Part shown: positions 1 to 8,628 of the stretch, piece after piece
Layout: each line of letters opens with the position of its first letter
How positions within the stretch are numbered: position 1 is the first letter of the stretch
Source: CAYNHQ01 sp964397255
GTDB taxonomy: Bacteria > Bdellovibrionota_G > JALEGL01 > DATDPG01
Direction: 5' to 3'
Length of the DNA stretch: 64,000 nt
Assembly: GCA_964397255.1 (NCBI GenBank)
Contig: CAYNHQ010000006.1
Span: forward strand, 123,018 to 187,017
The notes under the pieces: model-generated
Seen by the model: only the letters and a program-made list of their open reading frames with translations
What the model was told of the DNA's origin: nothing
Databases searched by the model: none
Program-made: the position numbers and the translations under genes

Positions 1-500
1 AACCCTCCATCGAAATCGCCGTTCAAAATGCGTCGCGTTTTTTAGCGGAAGGTCGCGCCCAAGCGGTGAAACTAGAAGGAGGCGCAAACATGGAATCAAC
101 AATCCGGCGACTGGTCGACATTGGAATTCCGGTGATGGGGCATGTTGGGCTCACTCCGCAATCTGTCCATCAACTGGGTTATCGCACCCGAGGTAAAGAG
201 TCGGCCGAAGCGGAGCGAATTCATCAGGATGCTCTCGCGGTCGAGCGTGCGGGAGCGTTCTCGGTCGTCTTGGAATGCCTGGAGCCCGGCCTTGCCTCGG
301 AAATCACATCGGCTCTTAAGATTCCGACAATCGGCATCGGCTCAGGAGAACATTGCGACGGCCAAATTCTTGTGAGCCACGATCTGTTCGGCCATACCGT
401 CGGACATATTCCGAAATTTGTGGTTCCGCTGGCGAATCTCCGCGAAACAATCACCAACGCCACGAGGATATTCGTAAAGCAAGTGAAGGAGAAGCATTGA
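1..500 (+). CDS. panB: 3-methyl-2-oxobutanoate hydroxymethyltransferase, C-terminal part (PanB)
   Basis: PanB transfers a hydroxymethyl group from methylenetetrahydrofolate to 3-methyl-2-oxobutanoate, giving ketopantoate, the first committed step of pantothenate synthesis in the cytoplasm. The frame is open from base 3, so the gene enters from outside the window and only about 165 C-terminal residues are visible. They include the family stretches AVKLEGG, PVMGHVGLTPQ, VLECLE and IPTIGIGSG, in family order. The TGA stop overlaps the TTG start of coaX, so the two are probably translationally coupled. Family assignment is secure; the N-terminus cannot be judged. Confidence 0.96.
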   Translation, partial: PSIEIAVQNASRFLAEGRAQAVKLEGGANMESTIRRLVDIGIPVMGHVGLTPQSVHQLGYRTRGKESAEAERIHQDALAVERAGAFSVVLECLEPGLASEITSALKIPTIGIGSGEHCDGQILVSHDLFGHTVGHIPKFVVPLANLRETITNATRIFVKQVKEKH

Positions 501-1264
501 TTGCCGTCGATATTGGGAATACGAAAACCGCGATCGCCTTTCTTCGCGATACGGATGTGATCGGACATCGCCGCATTCCCACTAGAGATCTTCAAACCCC
601 CGAACGTCTCCAATTTGAACTCCGCGTATTAACTAAAGAAACGGAGTCCACGTTGGAAGATATGGGAGCCATTGTACTGGCGTCAGTCGTTCCGAAGGCT
701 ACGGAAATTTGGACTGCACTCCGCCAAGATTTCGATATTCATTTCGTCTCGCCGAATTCCCCCCTCTCTTACAAAATCATGCTTCACCAACCGGAGACAT
801 TAGGAGCGGATCGAATCGCCGACTTGGAAGCGGCCGTCACGCTCTTTGGAACTCCGGTCATTGTGGTCGATGCGGGAACGGCCACCACCGTCAACGTGAT
901 GACTCGCTCCCGTGAGTTCTTGGGAGGTGCCATCGCTCCGGGGCTGATTCTTTCGCTGCAAGCCCTTTTTGAGAATGCGGCGCGCGTTCCGGCAGTAGAC
1001 ATTCTCCCACCTGAGCGTGTGATCGGCCGATCCACCGAGGAAGCTCTTTATAGTGGAGCCTATTACGGTCATGCCGCTCTCATTGAAGGGTTGATCGAAA
1101 AAATGAAAGAAGAGATTTGGGAACCCGAAGCCCAAATCGTTTTCAGCGGTGGATCGATTCCTCATTTGGAAAACTATCTGGCAAAAGAAATTCATTACGA
1201 ACCTTATTTAACGTTGAAAGGCCTCGGATTCATCCACCACAACCTCTCGAAGGGAAGAAGCTAA
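497..1264 (+). CDS. coaX: Type III pantothenate kinase (CoaX)
   Basis: Phosphorylates pantothenate to 4'-phosphopantothenate, the first step of CoA synthesis. The 255-residue length fits the type III (ASKHA-fold) family. The N-terminus reads IAVDIGNTKTAIAF, the phosphate-binding D-x-G-N-T motif. GADRIADLEAA and DAGTATTVNV follow, then FSGG near the C-terminus. I chose TTG at 497 because GAAGGAG lies about 8 bases upstream and the motif begins at residue 2; an earlier in-frame start at 353 would bury the gene inside panB. It overlaps the panB stop and shares one base with coaBC. Confidence 0.95.
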   Translation: MIAVDIGNTKTAIAFLRDTDVIGHRRIPTRDLQTPERLQFELRVLTKETESTLEDMGAIVLASVVPKATEIWTALRQDFDIHFVSPNSPLSYKIMLHQPETLGADRIADLEAAVTLFGTPVIVVDAGTATTVNVMTRSREFLGGAIAPGLILSLQALFENAARVPAVDILPPERVIGRSTEEALYSGAYYGHAALIEGLIEKMKEEIWEPEAQIVFSGGSIPHLENYLAKEIHYEPYLTLKGLGFIHHNLSKGRS

Positions 1265-2457
1265 TGGCCCGGGTTCTTTTGGGGATAACCGGTGGAATCG
1301 CAGCCTATAAGTCCTGCGAACTGGTCCGCGAATACCAGCGTCGCGGCCATGAAGTCCGTGTGATCATGACCGATGCCGCGGAAAAGTTTGTAACACCACT
1401 CACATTTGAATCGCTGACCAAAGCCCCGGTGTATACCAACCTTTTCGGCGACGGCGCCTTTGGTACCGCACACATTGAAATCGCTCGATGGGCCGATCTC
1501 TTCGTCGTTGCGCCGGCTACGGCAAACACAATTGCGCGCCTTGCACATGGGGAAGCCAACGATTTTCTTTCCACCGTCCATCTTGCTTATCGCGGCCCCT
1601 TTGTTCTTGCCCCAGCGATGAACACGATGATGTGGGAGCACCCGACTCTGCAGTCCAATCTTAAGACTCTTAAAGATCGTGGAGCCCTGATCGTATCTCC
1701 CGATGAAGGAGAACTCGCCTGTGGAGAAATCGGAGTCGGTAAAATGGCCGAGCCTTCGCGAATTGCAAAAGAAAGCCTTTCGGCCATCGCAAAATCTTTG
1801 CTTGCGGGTCTCAACGTGACGGTGACGGCCGGGCCGACGCGGGAATACATCGATCCGGTCCGATTTCTCTCTTCTCCTTCTACGGGGAAAATGGGAATCG
1901 CCATTGCGCGCGAAGCGAGTCGCCGAGGGGCGAACGTTACGGTCGTACATGGGCCCATTCCTCTCCCCACCAATTTCCGCGCGACATTTATCCCCGTAAC
2001 CAGCGCCGAGGAGATGGCAAAAGAGGTGGAGCGCCTAACACCTTCAGACATTTTCATCGGCGCGGCGGCGGTCGCCGACTATCGACTTGCGGCTTCAAAA
2101 AAGGAAAAAATCAAGCGGGATGGAAAATCTTTAATATTGGAATTGTCTCCTACTCCGGACATTCTTGCGATCGCTGGGAAAAAGAGAAAAGAAAAAAGCC
2201 TATTCATTGGTTTTTCGGCCGAAACCGAGAATTTGGTTCCGAATGCAAAGAAAAAACTTGAGGCAAAGCAACTCGACCTGATCGTTGCCAATTTTGTGAA
2301 TCGAGAAACCATTGGTTTTGCTCAAGATCAAACTTCGGTCACGTTTGTGAGTCGGAAAGATGAAGAGCCGTTTGACCGCATCTCAAAAACAGACGCGGCA
2401 TTTGCCCTCTGCGACCGGATCGAAATTCTCTGGAAAGACAAATTTGAAAATCGTTGA
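1264..2457 (+). CDS. coaBC: Bifunctional phosphopantothenoylcysteine decarboxylase/phosphopantothenate-cysteine ligase (CoaBC, Dfp)
   Basis: Joins cysteine to 4'-phosphopantothenate (CoaB half) and decarboxylates the product to phosphopantetheine (CoaC half, FMN-dependent). The protein has 397 residues. The flavoprotein half shows GGIAAYKSCELVR, the catalytic histidine in TAHIEIARWAD, the substrate motif PAMNTMMW, and the active-site cysteine in ACGEIGVGKM. The ligase half begins around TAGPTREYIDPVRFLSSPS and contains SPTPDIL. ATG at 1264 overlaps the coaX stop by one base. It is the third gene of the pantothenate/CoA run. Confidence 0.97.
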   Translation: MARVLLGITGGIAAYKSCELVREYQRRGHEVRVIMTDAAEKFVTPLTFESLTKAPVYTNLFGDGAFGTAHIEIARWADLFVVAPATANTIARLAHGEANDFLSTVHLAYRGPFVLAPAMNTMMWEHPTLQSNLKTLKDRGALIVSPDEGELACGEIGVGKMAEPSRIAKESLSAIAKSLLAGLNVTVTAGPTREYIDPVRFLSSPSTGKMGIAIAREASRRGANVTVVHGPIPLPTNFRATFIPVTSAEEMAKEVERLTPSDIFIGAAAVADYRLAASKKEKIKRDGKSLILELSPTPDILAIAGKKRKEKSLFIGFSAETENLVPNAKKKLEAKQLDLIVANFVNRETIGFAQDQTSVTFVSRKDEEPFDRISKTDAAFALCDRIEILWKDKFENR

Positions 2458-3298
2458 AACAAAAAAGGAACTTCGAACTTTGCTTGCCCCCGGTCGTCGG
2501 GAGGGGAAAAAAATTGGGTTTGTTCCGACCATGGGTGCGCTTCATGCCGGACATCTTTCTCTCGTCGAGCGATCCAAAAGAGAAAACGACTTAACTGTCA
2601 TGAGTATTTTCGTCAATCCGACACAATTTGGACCCCAGGAAGATTTTGAAAATTACCCACGAACATTCCATCGCGACGAGGAGCTCGCTGCTGGAGCGAG
2701 AGTGGACATTCTCTTTCATCCCTCCACCCACGAAATCTATTCGTCTACGGCTTCGACATGGGTAGAAGAGTCCCACTTCAGTCTTCCCTTCTGTGGTCCC
2801 TTCCGATTGGGTCACTTCCGAGGTGTGGCCACGGTAGTATTGAAACTTCTTCAAATGGCTCAACCAAACACTCTTTATTTGGGTCAAAAAGACGCCCAAC
2901 AACTGCGTGTAATTGAAAAAATGGTCGACGATCTCGACGTACCTGTGCAAGTCATAGGCTGCCCGACACTTCGTGAAGCCGATGGCCTTGCGATGAGCTC
3001 ACGAAACGCCTACCTCACACCCGCCGAGCGGGAAGTGGCTCCTTTACTCCATTCCGCTCTTCAAAAGGGTTTTGCCGCCTTTCAAAAGGGCGAACGCTCA
3101 ACTGAAATAATTCTATCGATCACCCATGACACGATTGATAAGAACAAAATATTCCGTCTTCAATATCTTGAACTCCGTCGTTGGAGCGACTTTGAAACCG
3201 TCGAACGAGTGGAAGAAAAATCTCTCCTTGCCCTCGCGGCATATCTCGGAAAAACCAGGCTCATTGATAATCTAATTTTCGGCGACGAAGAAATATAA
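2444..3298 (+). CDS. panC: Pantothenate synthetase (PanC)
   Basis: ATP-dependent condensation of pantoate with beta-alanine to form pantothenate. The product has 284 residues, as usual for the family. PTMGALHAGHLSLV carries the HxGH nucleotide-binding signature, and FVNPTQFGP and AMSSRNAYL follow in family order. TTG at 2444 gives the family N-terminus (KIVETKKELR) and has GGAAAG just upstream; it overlaps the coaBC 3' end by 14 bases. Together panB, coaX, coaBC and panC give the whole route from ketoisovalerate to phosphopantetheine except ketopantoate reductase and aspartate decarboxylase, which are not in the window. Confidence 0.95.
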   Translation: MKIVETKKELRTLLAPGRREGKKIGFVPTMGALHAGHLSLVERSKRENDLTVMSIFVNPTQFGPQEDFENYPRTFHRDEELAAGARVDILFHPSTHEIYSSTASTWVEESHFSLPFCGPFRLGHFRGVATVVLKLLQMAQPNTLYLGQKDAQQLRVIEKMVDDLDVPVQVIGCPTLREADGLAMSSRNAYLTPAEREVAPLLHSALQKGFAAFQKGERSTEIILSITHDTIDKNKIFRLQYLELRRWSDFETVERVEEKSLLALAAYLGKTRLIDNLIFGDEEI

Positions 3299-3305
3299 AC
3301 TGCGC

Positions 3306-4235
3306 GTGACTCGAGTTTCCAATCATGAAGTTGCGATAGCGATTGATTTAGGTGGAACCAATCTCCGCGCGGCTCTGGTCCATCAAAACGGAACGTTGTT
3401 TCATCGAAGGGCGATCGCCACTGCAGCCGGGCGTTCCACTGTGCGCGTTGTCGTTCAAATCGCCGATCTCGTGAGTGAGTTTCGTGCGTATGCCGATCAA
3501 GCAGGAGTAACCATCCGAGGAGTCGGAATGGGAATTCCAGGATTCATCGAACGCAAACGAGGCGTGGTGATCTCTTCCCCTAATTTTCCTCAATGGAAAG
3601 GGTTTGAGATCGGAAAAAACCTTCGCCGCCATATCCGGCTTCCCTTCACTATTGAAAACGACGCCAACTGTGCGGCACTTGGAGAGTGGTGGAAAGGGAG
3701 CGCACGTGGAAATCAAGATGCAATTTGCATTACGCTCGGAACCGGTGTCGGGGGAGGAATTATCTCGAACAACCAGTTGGTGGTTGGTTCTCGCGGCGGA
3801 GCGGGAGAAATCGGCCATATCCACATTGACTTCCATGGCCCCTCCTGTGGTTGTGGCGGACATGGATGCCTCGAGTCGCTCACCTCGGGAACCGCGCTTG
3901 CACGACGGTCCGGGTTACGGGGAGAATCACTTTCGCGTGCTGTCCGTCAGGGAAATCTTCGAGCGAAGTCAGAATTTAGAAGGATGGGGAAGATGCTTGG
4001 TGTGGCCGCTTCGTCACTCTGTTTCATTTTTGATCCCGAGGTCATCGTGCTCGGCGGAAGAGTCGTACGCTCGTTTCGCTTGTTTTATCCATCTATGAAA
4101 GAAGAGATGCGAAAAAGGTTGAAAAATCACCCCTCTCGTTCCGTAAAGGTCGTCCCGGCTAAATGCGGTGACAACGCCGGGCTTCTCGGGGCCGCGTGGC
4201 TCGTTTTTCATCCTTCAGATAAGGAGAATGCATGA
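3306..4235 (+). CDS. ROK-family sugar kinase (glucokinase-like)
   Basis: ROK proteins are ATP-dependent hexose kinases or sugar-responsive repressors. This one has no N-terminal helix-turn-helix, so it is a kinase. It shows the ATP-binding DLGGTNLRAAL, the GTGVGGGI loop, GEIGHIHID, and the ROK zinc-site pattern CGCGGHGCLE. Length is 309 residues. The start is GTG at 3306, eight bases after panC, and the stop overlaps the following symporter by four bases (ATGA), so kinase and transporter are very likely co-translated. This suggests uptake and phosphorylation of one sugar, plausibly glucose, but the substrate is inferred. Confidence 0.88.
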   Translation: MTRVSNHEVAIAIDLGGTNLRAALVHQNGTLFHRRAIATAAGRSTVRVVVQIADLVSEFRAYADQAGVTIRGVGMGIPGFIERKRGVVISSPNFPQWKGFEIGKNLRRHIRLPFTIENDANCAALGEWWKGSARGNQDAICITLGTGVGGGIISNNQLVVGSRGGAGEIGHIHIDFHGPSCGCGGHGCLESLTSGTALARRSGLRGESLSRAVRQGNLRAKSEFRRMGKMLGVAASSLCFIFDPEVIVLGGRVVRSFRLFYPSMKEEMRKRLKNHPSRSVKVVPAKCGDNAGLLGAAWLVFHPSDKENA

Positions 4236-5830
4236 GTCATCTGGCGCCGATAGATCTGGGAGTGATTGGGATTTATTTTACCGTCGTCATGATAATCGGA
4301 TTTTTTCACGCTCGTGGAGATCGAACCTCACGTGACTATTTCCTGGCGGGTGGAGATATCGGTTGGATTGCCATCGGCGCTTCTCTTTTCGCCACCAATA
4401 TCTCAAGCGAACATTTTATTGGCCTGGCGGGCACCGGAGCCGCTTCCGGGTTGGCCGTAGGTCACTTTGAATGGCTTGCCTGCATCATTGTCCTTCTTTT
4501 GGGGTGGGTTTTCGTCCCCTTTTACCTTCGAAGCGGTGTATTTACGATGCCCGAATTTCTTGAGCGCCGTTTTAGCCGCGCAAGCCGTACATATCTCGCA
4601 TCGGTTTCGATCATGGCCTATATCTTTACGAAGATTTCGGTTTCACTCTATGCGGGTGCCCTGCTCCTGAATCTGGTGGCCGGATGGAATATGTGGATGT
4701 CGGCTCTTGTGCTCGTAATCGCAACCGGCATATACACCATCGCCGGAGGACTCAAAGCGGTGATTTATACGGATCTTGCACAGGCTGTAATTCTTATCGG
4801 CGGAGCATTCGTTTTGATGGCCATTGGGCTCGATCGAGCCGGAGGATGGGCCGGGCTACGTGCAGCTCTCCCTCCAGACTATTTTCACATGTTTAAGCCC
4901 GCCTCTCATCCAAATTTTCCGTGGACTGGAATCGTTTTTGGCGCGCCGATTCTCGGAATTTGGTATTGGTGTACCGATCAAGTCATCGTCCAACGTGTTC
5001 TTGCCGCCCGCAACGACGAAACCGCAACCAGCGCCACCATCTTCGCCGGCTACCTTAAAATTTTACCGGTCTTCATGCTGGTGTTGCCGGGGCTCATCGC
5101 TCGAAAGCTCTATCCGGAAATTGAAGGTGACTTGGCCTACCCCACCCTCATCACACGCCTTCTCCCGCCGGGTCTTATGGGTCTGGTCATCGCAGCGCTT
5201 TTGGCGGCACTCATGTCTTCCCTCAGTTCGATTTTCAATTCGAGTTCGACGCTCGTCACGATGGATTTTTATAAACCCGCGCGCCCGAATGCCTCCGAAA
5301 AAGAACTCGTTTTTGCGGGGCGCATTGCAACCGTAGTGCTTGTCATTCTTGGGCTGGCCTGGATTCCGTTTATGAAATACATCAGCGCGCACCTTTATGT
5401 GTATATGCAGAGCGTGCAGGCTTACATCTCCTCACCAATTGCTGCTGTCTTTCTGATCGGCCTTTTTTGGCCCCGCGCCAATGCGACGGGAGCCATTTCA
5501 AGCCTGCTGGGAGGTTTTTCCCTGGGAAGTGCGCGCTTCGTGCTGGAAGTTATGCATGGCGCAGGAGCGTTGAGCCAACCTCTTCTCGTCCGATTTGTGC
5601 AAATCAATTTCTTGCACTTTTCGATCCTGATGTTTTTCATCTGTTCCACAATTTTAGTAACGGCGAGTCTCATCACCTCCCCTCCGCGGCCCGAGCAATT
5701 AAAAGGTTTTACATGGATCTCACGCCCACCAAATGAAGGGGCAGCGAATTCACGGCTTTATTTGATGAACGTTTTCTTTTCCGGAGCACTTATCGCTGTA
5801 CTTTTCGGACTTTGGTTTTGGTTCCGATAG
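4232..5830 (+). CDS. Sodium:solute symporter (SSS family, SGLT-like)
   Basis: Inner-membrane sodium-coupled transporter of 532 residues with about 14 hydrophobic helices. The N-terminal part (RTSRDYFLAGGDIGWIAIGAS, followed by SLFATNISSEHFIGLAG) is typical of the SGLT branch of the SSS family, as are FYLRSGVFTMPEFLERRF and the later AALLAALMSSLSSIFNSSSTL sodium-site region. It overlaps the upstream ROK kinase by ATGA, which supports a sugar or polyol substrate phosphorylated on entry. It ends the operon; the gap to the convergent downstream gene is only seven bases and holds no clear terminator. Confidence 0.93.
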   Translation: MSHLAPIDLGVIGIYFTVVMIIGFFHARGDRTSRDYFLAGGDIGWIAIGASLFATNISSEHFIGLAGTGAASGLAVGHFEWLACIIVLLLGWVFVPFYLRSGVFTMPEFLERRFSRASRTYLASVSIMAYIFTKISVSLYAGALLLNLVAGWNMWMSALVLVIATGIYTIAGGLKAVIYTDLAQAVILIGGAFVLMAIGLDRAGGWAGLRAALPPDYFHMFKPASHPNFPWTGIVFGAPILGIWYWCTDQVIVQRVLAARNDETATSATIFAGYLKILPVFMLVLPGLIARKLYPEIEGDLAYPTLITRLLPPGLMGLVIAALLAALMSSLSSIFNSSSTLVTMDFYKPARPNASEKELVFAGRIATVVLVILGLAWIPFMKYISAHLYVYMQSVQAYISSPIAAVFLIGLFWPRANATGAISSLLGGFSLGSARFVLEVMHGAGALSQPLLVRFVQINFLHFSILMFFICSTILVTASLITSPPRPEQLKGFTWISRPPNEGAANSRLYLMNVFFSGALIAVLFGLWFWFR

Positions 5831-5837
5831 GAACAGC

Positions 5838-6953
5838 TTATTGATCATCTAATTTTCGGCGACGAACGAACCAGGTAGCTGCAAGACCCGCCAATAAGGT
5901 AAGAGAGAAGATCCCAATAGTTCGGCAACTTCCGCTTCCACCCGAGCTACCTCCCGGGAGATTATTTTTGCACGTGGTATCCGTCGGGTCACAAATGGGG
6001 ACTCCATTGTTATTCGTGGGAAACCAGGAATCATCCAGTGCGGTATCTAATTCAAAATCATCCATAATAAATCCCTGATCGCGCGAAGCGTTTTGATCAT
6101 TCCAAAACTGGCCCAGCTTTCCCGTTCCGTCCTGCCACTTTCCAACGTTATAGTTGATGCCCGTTAGCTCTGCATCAGGCGCGCTCATATCGTTGTTATT
6201 TACCCAGAGTTTGATGAACCCATCGCTCGAATTTGAACTCTTGATCTCCACTTGAACGTGATACCAGGTGTCGTATGTCATCTTTACTGGACCGACACAG
6301 GGGGAAATGAGCCCCGCCTTTACCGAAAAGCCTCCATGATTCGAGTCGTAGTCATTTGGGAGACAGTGGTAACCGGTAAGGCAGTCGGTATCGGCGGAAC
6401 AAGCAGTGCCCGAGGAATCGGTACAGGACATTCCGGAGGCAGAACTTGAAAGTGGCGTGCAATTCGCGGCTGAATTCGCCCCTTTCTCATTCATGATTGT
6501 GATCTGATGGGGATCGGCAAAAACGCCGGCCCCGAAATCGATAATTCGGTGCTGCTGAGAATCTGCTCCGTCCCAGCGAAAGGCGGCGTCGTATCGAATC
6601 CGAAATCGAAACACGACCGTATCTCCGATGATCCAATTCGAGGATTTGGATTCCGGAAATGTCCAGCCGATGTTGAAGGACTCGGTTGCTTTCCTCATCA
6701 CCATATGAGGAGCGCCGGAGGATAACCATCCTTTGTCAGCAAAATGTTCAAAGCAATATTTTTTCCCTGAACTCCACGTAAAGAAGCCGCAATCTTCGCC
6801 CCCTACCGGTATTTGTCGGTCGGTCGACGCATTTGAGACGCAGCTCATTCCATAACAGGGATCGCCCGAATTAAACGATTCTGAAAAAAGAGGCGCCGCC
6901 GAAGCGTGGAGAGAATATAGAAAACTCACCGACAGAAATAGGAAGGCTTTCAT
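5838..6953 (-). CDS. Secreted LamG/lyase-like protein with C-terminal membrane anchor
   Basis: A 371-residue exported protein of unknown function. It has a Sec signal peptide (KAFLFLSVSFLYSLHASA), a cysteine-containing N-terminal segment, and a middle region rich in aromatic beta strands (VVFRFRIRYDAAF, WYHVQVEIKSS, FIKLWVNN) resembling concanavalin-like jelly-roll domains such as polysaccharide lyases; that resemblance is by eye only. The C-terminus is a Gly/Ser linker, one cysteine, a hydrophobic helix and RRRK, the layout of CTERM-type surface-sorting tails. No sorting protease is visible nearby. ATG at 6953 is preferred over TTG at 6956. It diverges from the M50 protease. Confidence 0.72.
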   Translation of the reverse strand: MKAFLFLSVSFLYSLHASAAPLFSESFNSGDPCYGMSCVSNASTDRQIPVGGEDCGFFTWSSGKKYCFEHFADKGWLSSGAPHMVMRKATESFNIGWTFPESKSSNWIIGDTVVFRFRIRYDAAFRWDGADSQQHRIIDFGAGVFADPHQITIMNEKGANSAANCTPLSSSASGMSCTDSSGTACSADTDCLTGYHCLPNDYDSNHGGFSVKAGLISPCVGPVKMTYDTWYHVQVEIKSSNSSDGFIKLWVNNNDMSAPDAELTGINYNVGKWQDGTGKLGQFWNDQNASRDQGFIMDDFELDTALDDSWFPTNNNGVPICDPTDTTCKNNLPGGSSGGSGSCRTIGIFSLTLLAGLAATWFVRRRKLDDQ

Positions 6954-6982
6954 CAAATCATTATATAATATTATGCCGCCCT

Positions 6983-7768
6983 ATGAAACGATGGGTTATC
7001 CACGGCGCTCTTTTTCTCATCACATTTGTTACAGCGACGGCGATGCAGGGCCCGATCTATGCTTCATCTATAATGGTCATTCTTCTCGGTCACGAACTGG
7101 GGCATTACGTCCAATGCCGCAGATATGGTGTGGCTGCGACATTTCCTCTCTTTATTCCGATGCCAAATATCTTGGGGACGATGGGGGCGGTGATTGCCAT
7201 GAAGAGCCCCATCCCATCGCGAAAGGCACTCTTTGATATTGGCGTGACGGGACCTCTTGTAGGCCTCGCACTTGCGATTCCCGCCTGCGCCATCGGTCTC
7301 TATTTTTCCGAAGTCAAAACTTTGCCCAAGGGGGGAGAGAATCTGATTCTTGGGGAACCTCTTCTCTTTCAATGGCTCTCAATGTTTATTCTGGGCCCCA
7401 TTCCTGAAGGGAAAGATGTGTATCTTCACCCCATCGCATTTGCGGGCTGGGCGACCTTTTTTGTAACGGCGATCAACTTGTTTCCTGTCGGCCAGCTGGA
7501 TGGGGGCCATGTGATGTATGCCCTGATCGGTGAACGAAACGCAAAACGTGTGGCATGGGCGGTGGCCGCATTCATGGGCTATCTGGCGATGCAATACCAT
7601 TCCATGTGGTTCTTTTTTCTCGTCATGATTCTTCTCTTTGTGTGGAAACATCCCCCGCCGATCGACGACAAGATTCCGATCTCCTCCGGTAGGAAATGGT
7701 TGGGAGTATTCACCTTTTTTTTACTGGGGGTCTGCTTCACCCCAGTCCCATTTGAATTCCGGATGTGA
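6983..7768 (+). CDS. Site-2 protease family (M50) membrane metalloprotease
   Basis: Integral membrane zinc protease of 261 residues and about six or seven helices. The zinc motif HELGH lies at residues 37-41 and the distal aspartate motif NLFPVGQLDGGH near residue 170, both diagnostic of S2P/M50 enzymes. There is no PDZ domain, unlike RseP, so this is a compact S2P that probably processes an unidentified membrane protein. The divergent CTERM-like gene is the only neighbour that could be related, and that is conjecture. Confidence 0.9.
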   Translation: MKRWVIHGALFLITFVTATAMQGPIYASSIMVILLGHELGHYVQCRRYGVAATFPLFIPMPNILGTMGAVIAMKSPIPSRKALFDIGVTGPLVGLALAIPACAIGLYFSEVKTLPKGGENLILGEPLLFQWLSMFILGPIPEGKDVYLHPIAFAGWATFFVTAINLFPVGQLDGGHVMYALIGERNAKRVAWAVAAFMGYLAMQYHSMWFFFLVMILLFVWKHPPPIDDKIPISSGRKWLGVFTFFLLGVCFTPVPFEFRM

Positions 7769-7786
7769 CTTCTCTCTACCATTGAC

Positions 7787-8034
7787 GGGAAACCTTCGAG
7801 GACTACAATCCTACGTTAACCCCCTGCGTAGCACGTGTAGGGTGTTATATGTTTTTTCCCTTATGTAAATGTTTAATGGGCTTCGTCCCTTGCCGCGGAG
7901 AGCAAGCCTGACGCGTTCGGGAAGCCAGAACCGGTAATTACGTAGCCCCCCTAGCATATAGCAGGGATAAACGTTTCCACCCCACGGCCTCAGCGGAGGG
8001 TTACTTAAATCCCCGAGGAAACTCGGGGGTTTCT
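7787..8034 (+). ncRNA. ssrS: 6S-like structured RNA (candidate ssrS)
   Basis: No protein frame fits this stretch. Its ends pair as a 12-bp closing stem: GAAACCTTCGAG (7789-7800) with CTCGGGGGTTTC (8022-8033), two G-U pairs included. A second inner pairing is AACCC (7817-7821) with GGGTT (7999-8003). The apical part holds GGCTT/AAGCC and CCC/GGG closing an inner hairpin CTTGC/GCAAG, and ends in TTCGGGAAGCC, like the CCGAGAAGCC of E. coli 6S RNA; GGAGGGTTAC near the 3' end resembles GGGTTACAGCC there. 6S RNA binds sigma-70 RNA polymerase in stationary phase. Length (about 245 nt) is slightly above usual. A covariance-model search would decide. Confidence 0.5.
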
Positions 8035-8040
8035 GTTTTC
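8010..8040 (+). terminator. Intrinsic terminator of the 6S-like RNA
   Basis: CCCCGAG-GAAA-CTCGGGG is a perfect 7-bp GC-rich stem with a GNRA-type loop, followed by a T-rich tract (TTTCTGTTTT). Its 3' arm overlaps the closing stem of the RNA, so the two folds are mutually exclusive: the terminator would form during synthesis and the long-range stem after processing or refolding. Confidence 0.7.
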
Positions 8041-8059
8041 AGGTGTATTTTCCCACCAG

Positions 8060-8317
8060 ATGTCGCTGCAGATAGATTCAACTGAACTCATTTGCACATT
8101 TTGCAAACGCGATGGCCTGCGAAATTTTCTCGTGCGTGGGATGCACGGTCTTTACTGCACGAATGCCGGCTGTTACTCGAGATTGGCAAGCGGAAATCTG
8201 GCTCCTCCCGCTACTTGCTCCAAGTGCGGAGAGAATGCTTTTTACGAGGAAGCGAATGGAACGATCGAAACCGGAATGTATGTCTGCATTGCCTGTGATT
8301 TTCGCGACCCGATATAA
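8060..8317 (+). CDS. Small zinc-ribbon protein, function unknown
   Basis: An 85-residue protein with four cysteine pairs: CTFC, CTNAGC, CSKC and CIAC. These could hold two zinc ions in treble-clef or ribbon folds. No catalytic residues are recognisable. It is four bases from a small membrane-anchored Cys-rich protein and probably shares a transcript with it. It starts just downstream of the 6S-like RNA terminator. Coding status rests on the ordered Cys pairs and the tight spacing. Confidence 0.6.
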   Translation: MSLQIDSTELICTFCKRDGLRNFLVRGMHGLYCTNAGCYSRLASGNLAPPATCSKCGENAFYEEANGTIETGMYVCIACDFRDPI

Positions 8318-8320
8318 ACC

Positions 8321-8626
8321 ATGGATCCGTATCGTTCTAAATCTCAGCCCTCCAAAAAAATTTTGAAATTTCTTCTGATTGTTTTGGCGATACTTCTGCC
8401 TGCCGTAGCAATGACATACAAGATTTTGTCGGCTCCCGGTGTGGATTGCGAAGTTTGCATGTCCTTTCGGGGAAATGAACAATGCCGAACCGCGCATGGC
8501 GGCGATGAAATGGTTTGTCGAACCACCGCAACGGACAACGCTTGCGCATTTTTGGCATCGGGAATGACTGATTCGATGGCTTGTACACAGGGGCAGCCTC
8601 GAAGTTTTCGTTTGCTTGGTAAGTAA
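8321..8626 (+). CDS. Small membrane-anchored Cys-rich protein
   Basis: A 101-residue protein with a basic N-terminus, one hydrophobic helix at about residues 14-35 (ILKFLLIVLAILLPAVAM) and a short exported domain with six cysteines (CEVC, then single Cys in NEQC, MVC, NAC and MAC), which could form disulfides or bind metal. Not a family I recognise. It follows the zinc-ribbon gene by three bases and converges with the large exported-protein gene two bases downstream. Confidence 0.58.
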   Translation: MDPYRSKSQPSKKILKFLLIVLAILLPAVAMTYKILSAPGVDCEVCMSFRGNEQCRTAHGGDEMVCRTTATDNACAFLASGMTDSMACTQGQPRSFRLLGK

Positions 8627-8628
8627 AA

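Noticed and set aside
7800..8000. Cobalamin riboswitch or tmRNA
   Set aside because: GGGAAGCC and CCGG-like strings suggested a B12 box, but the order and spacing do not match, the downstream genes are not B12-related, and no tag-peptide frame for tmRNA exists.
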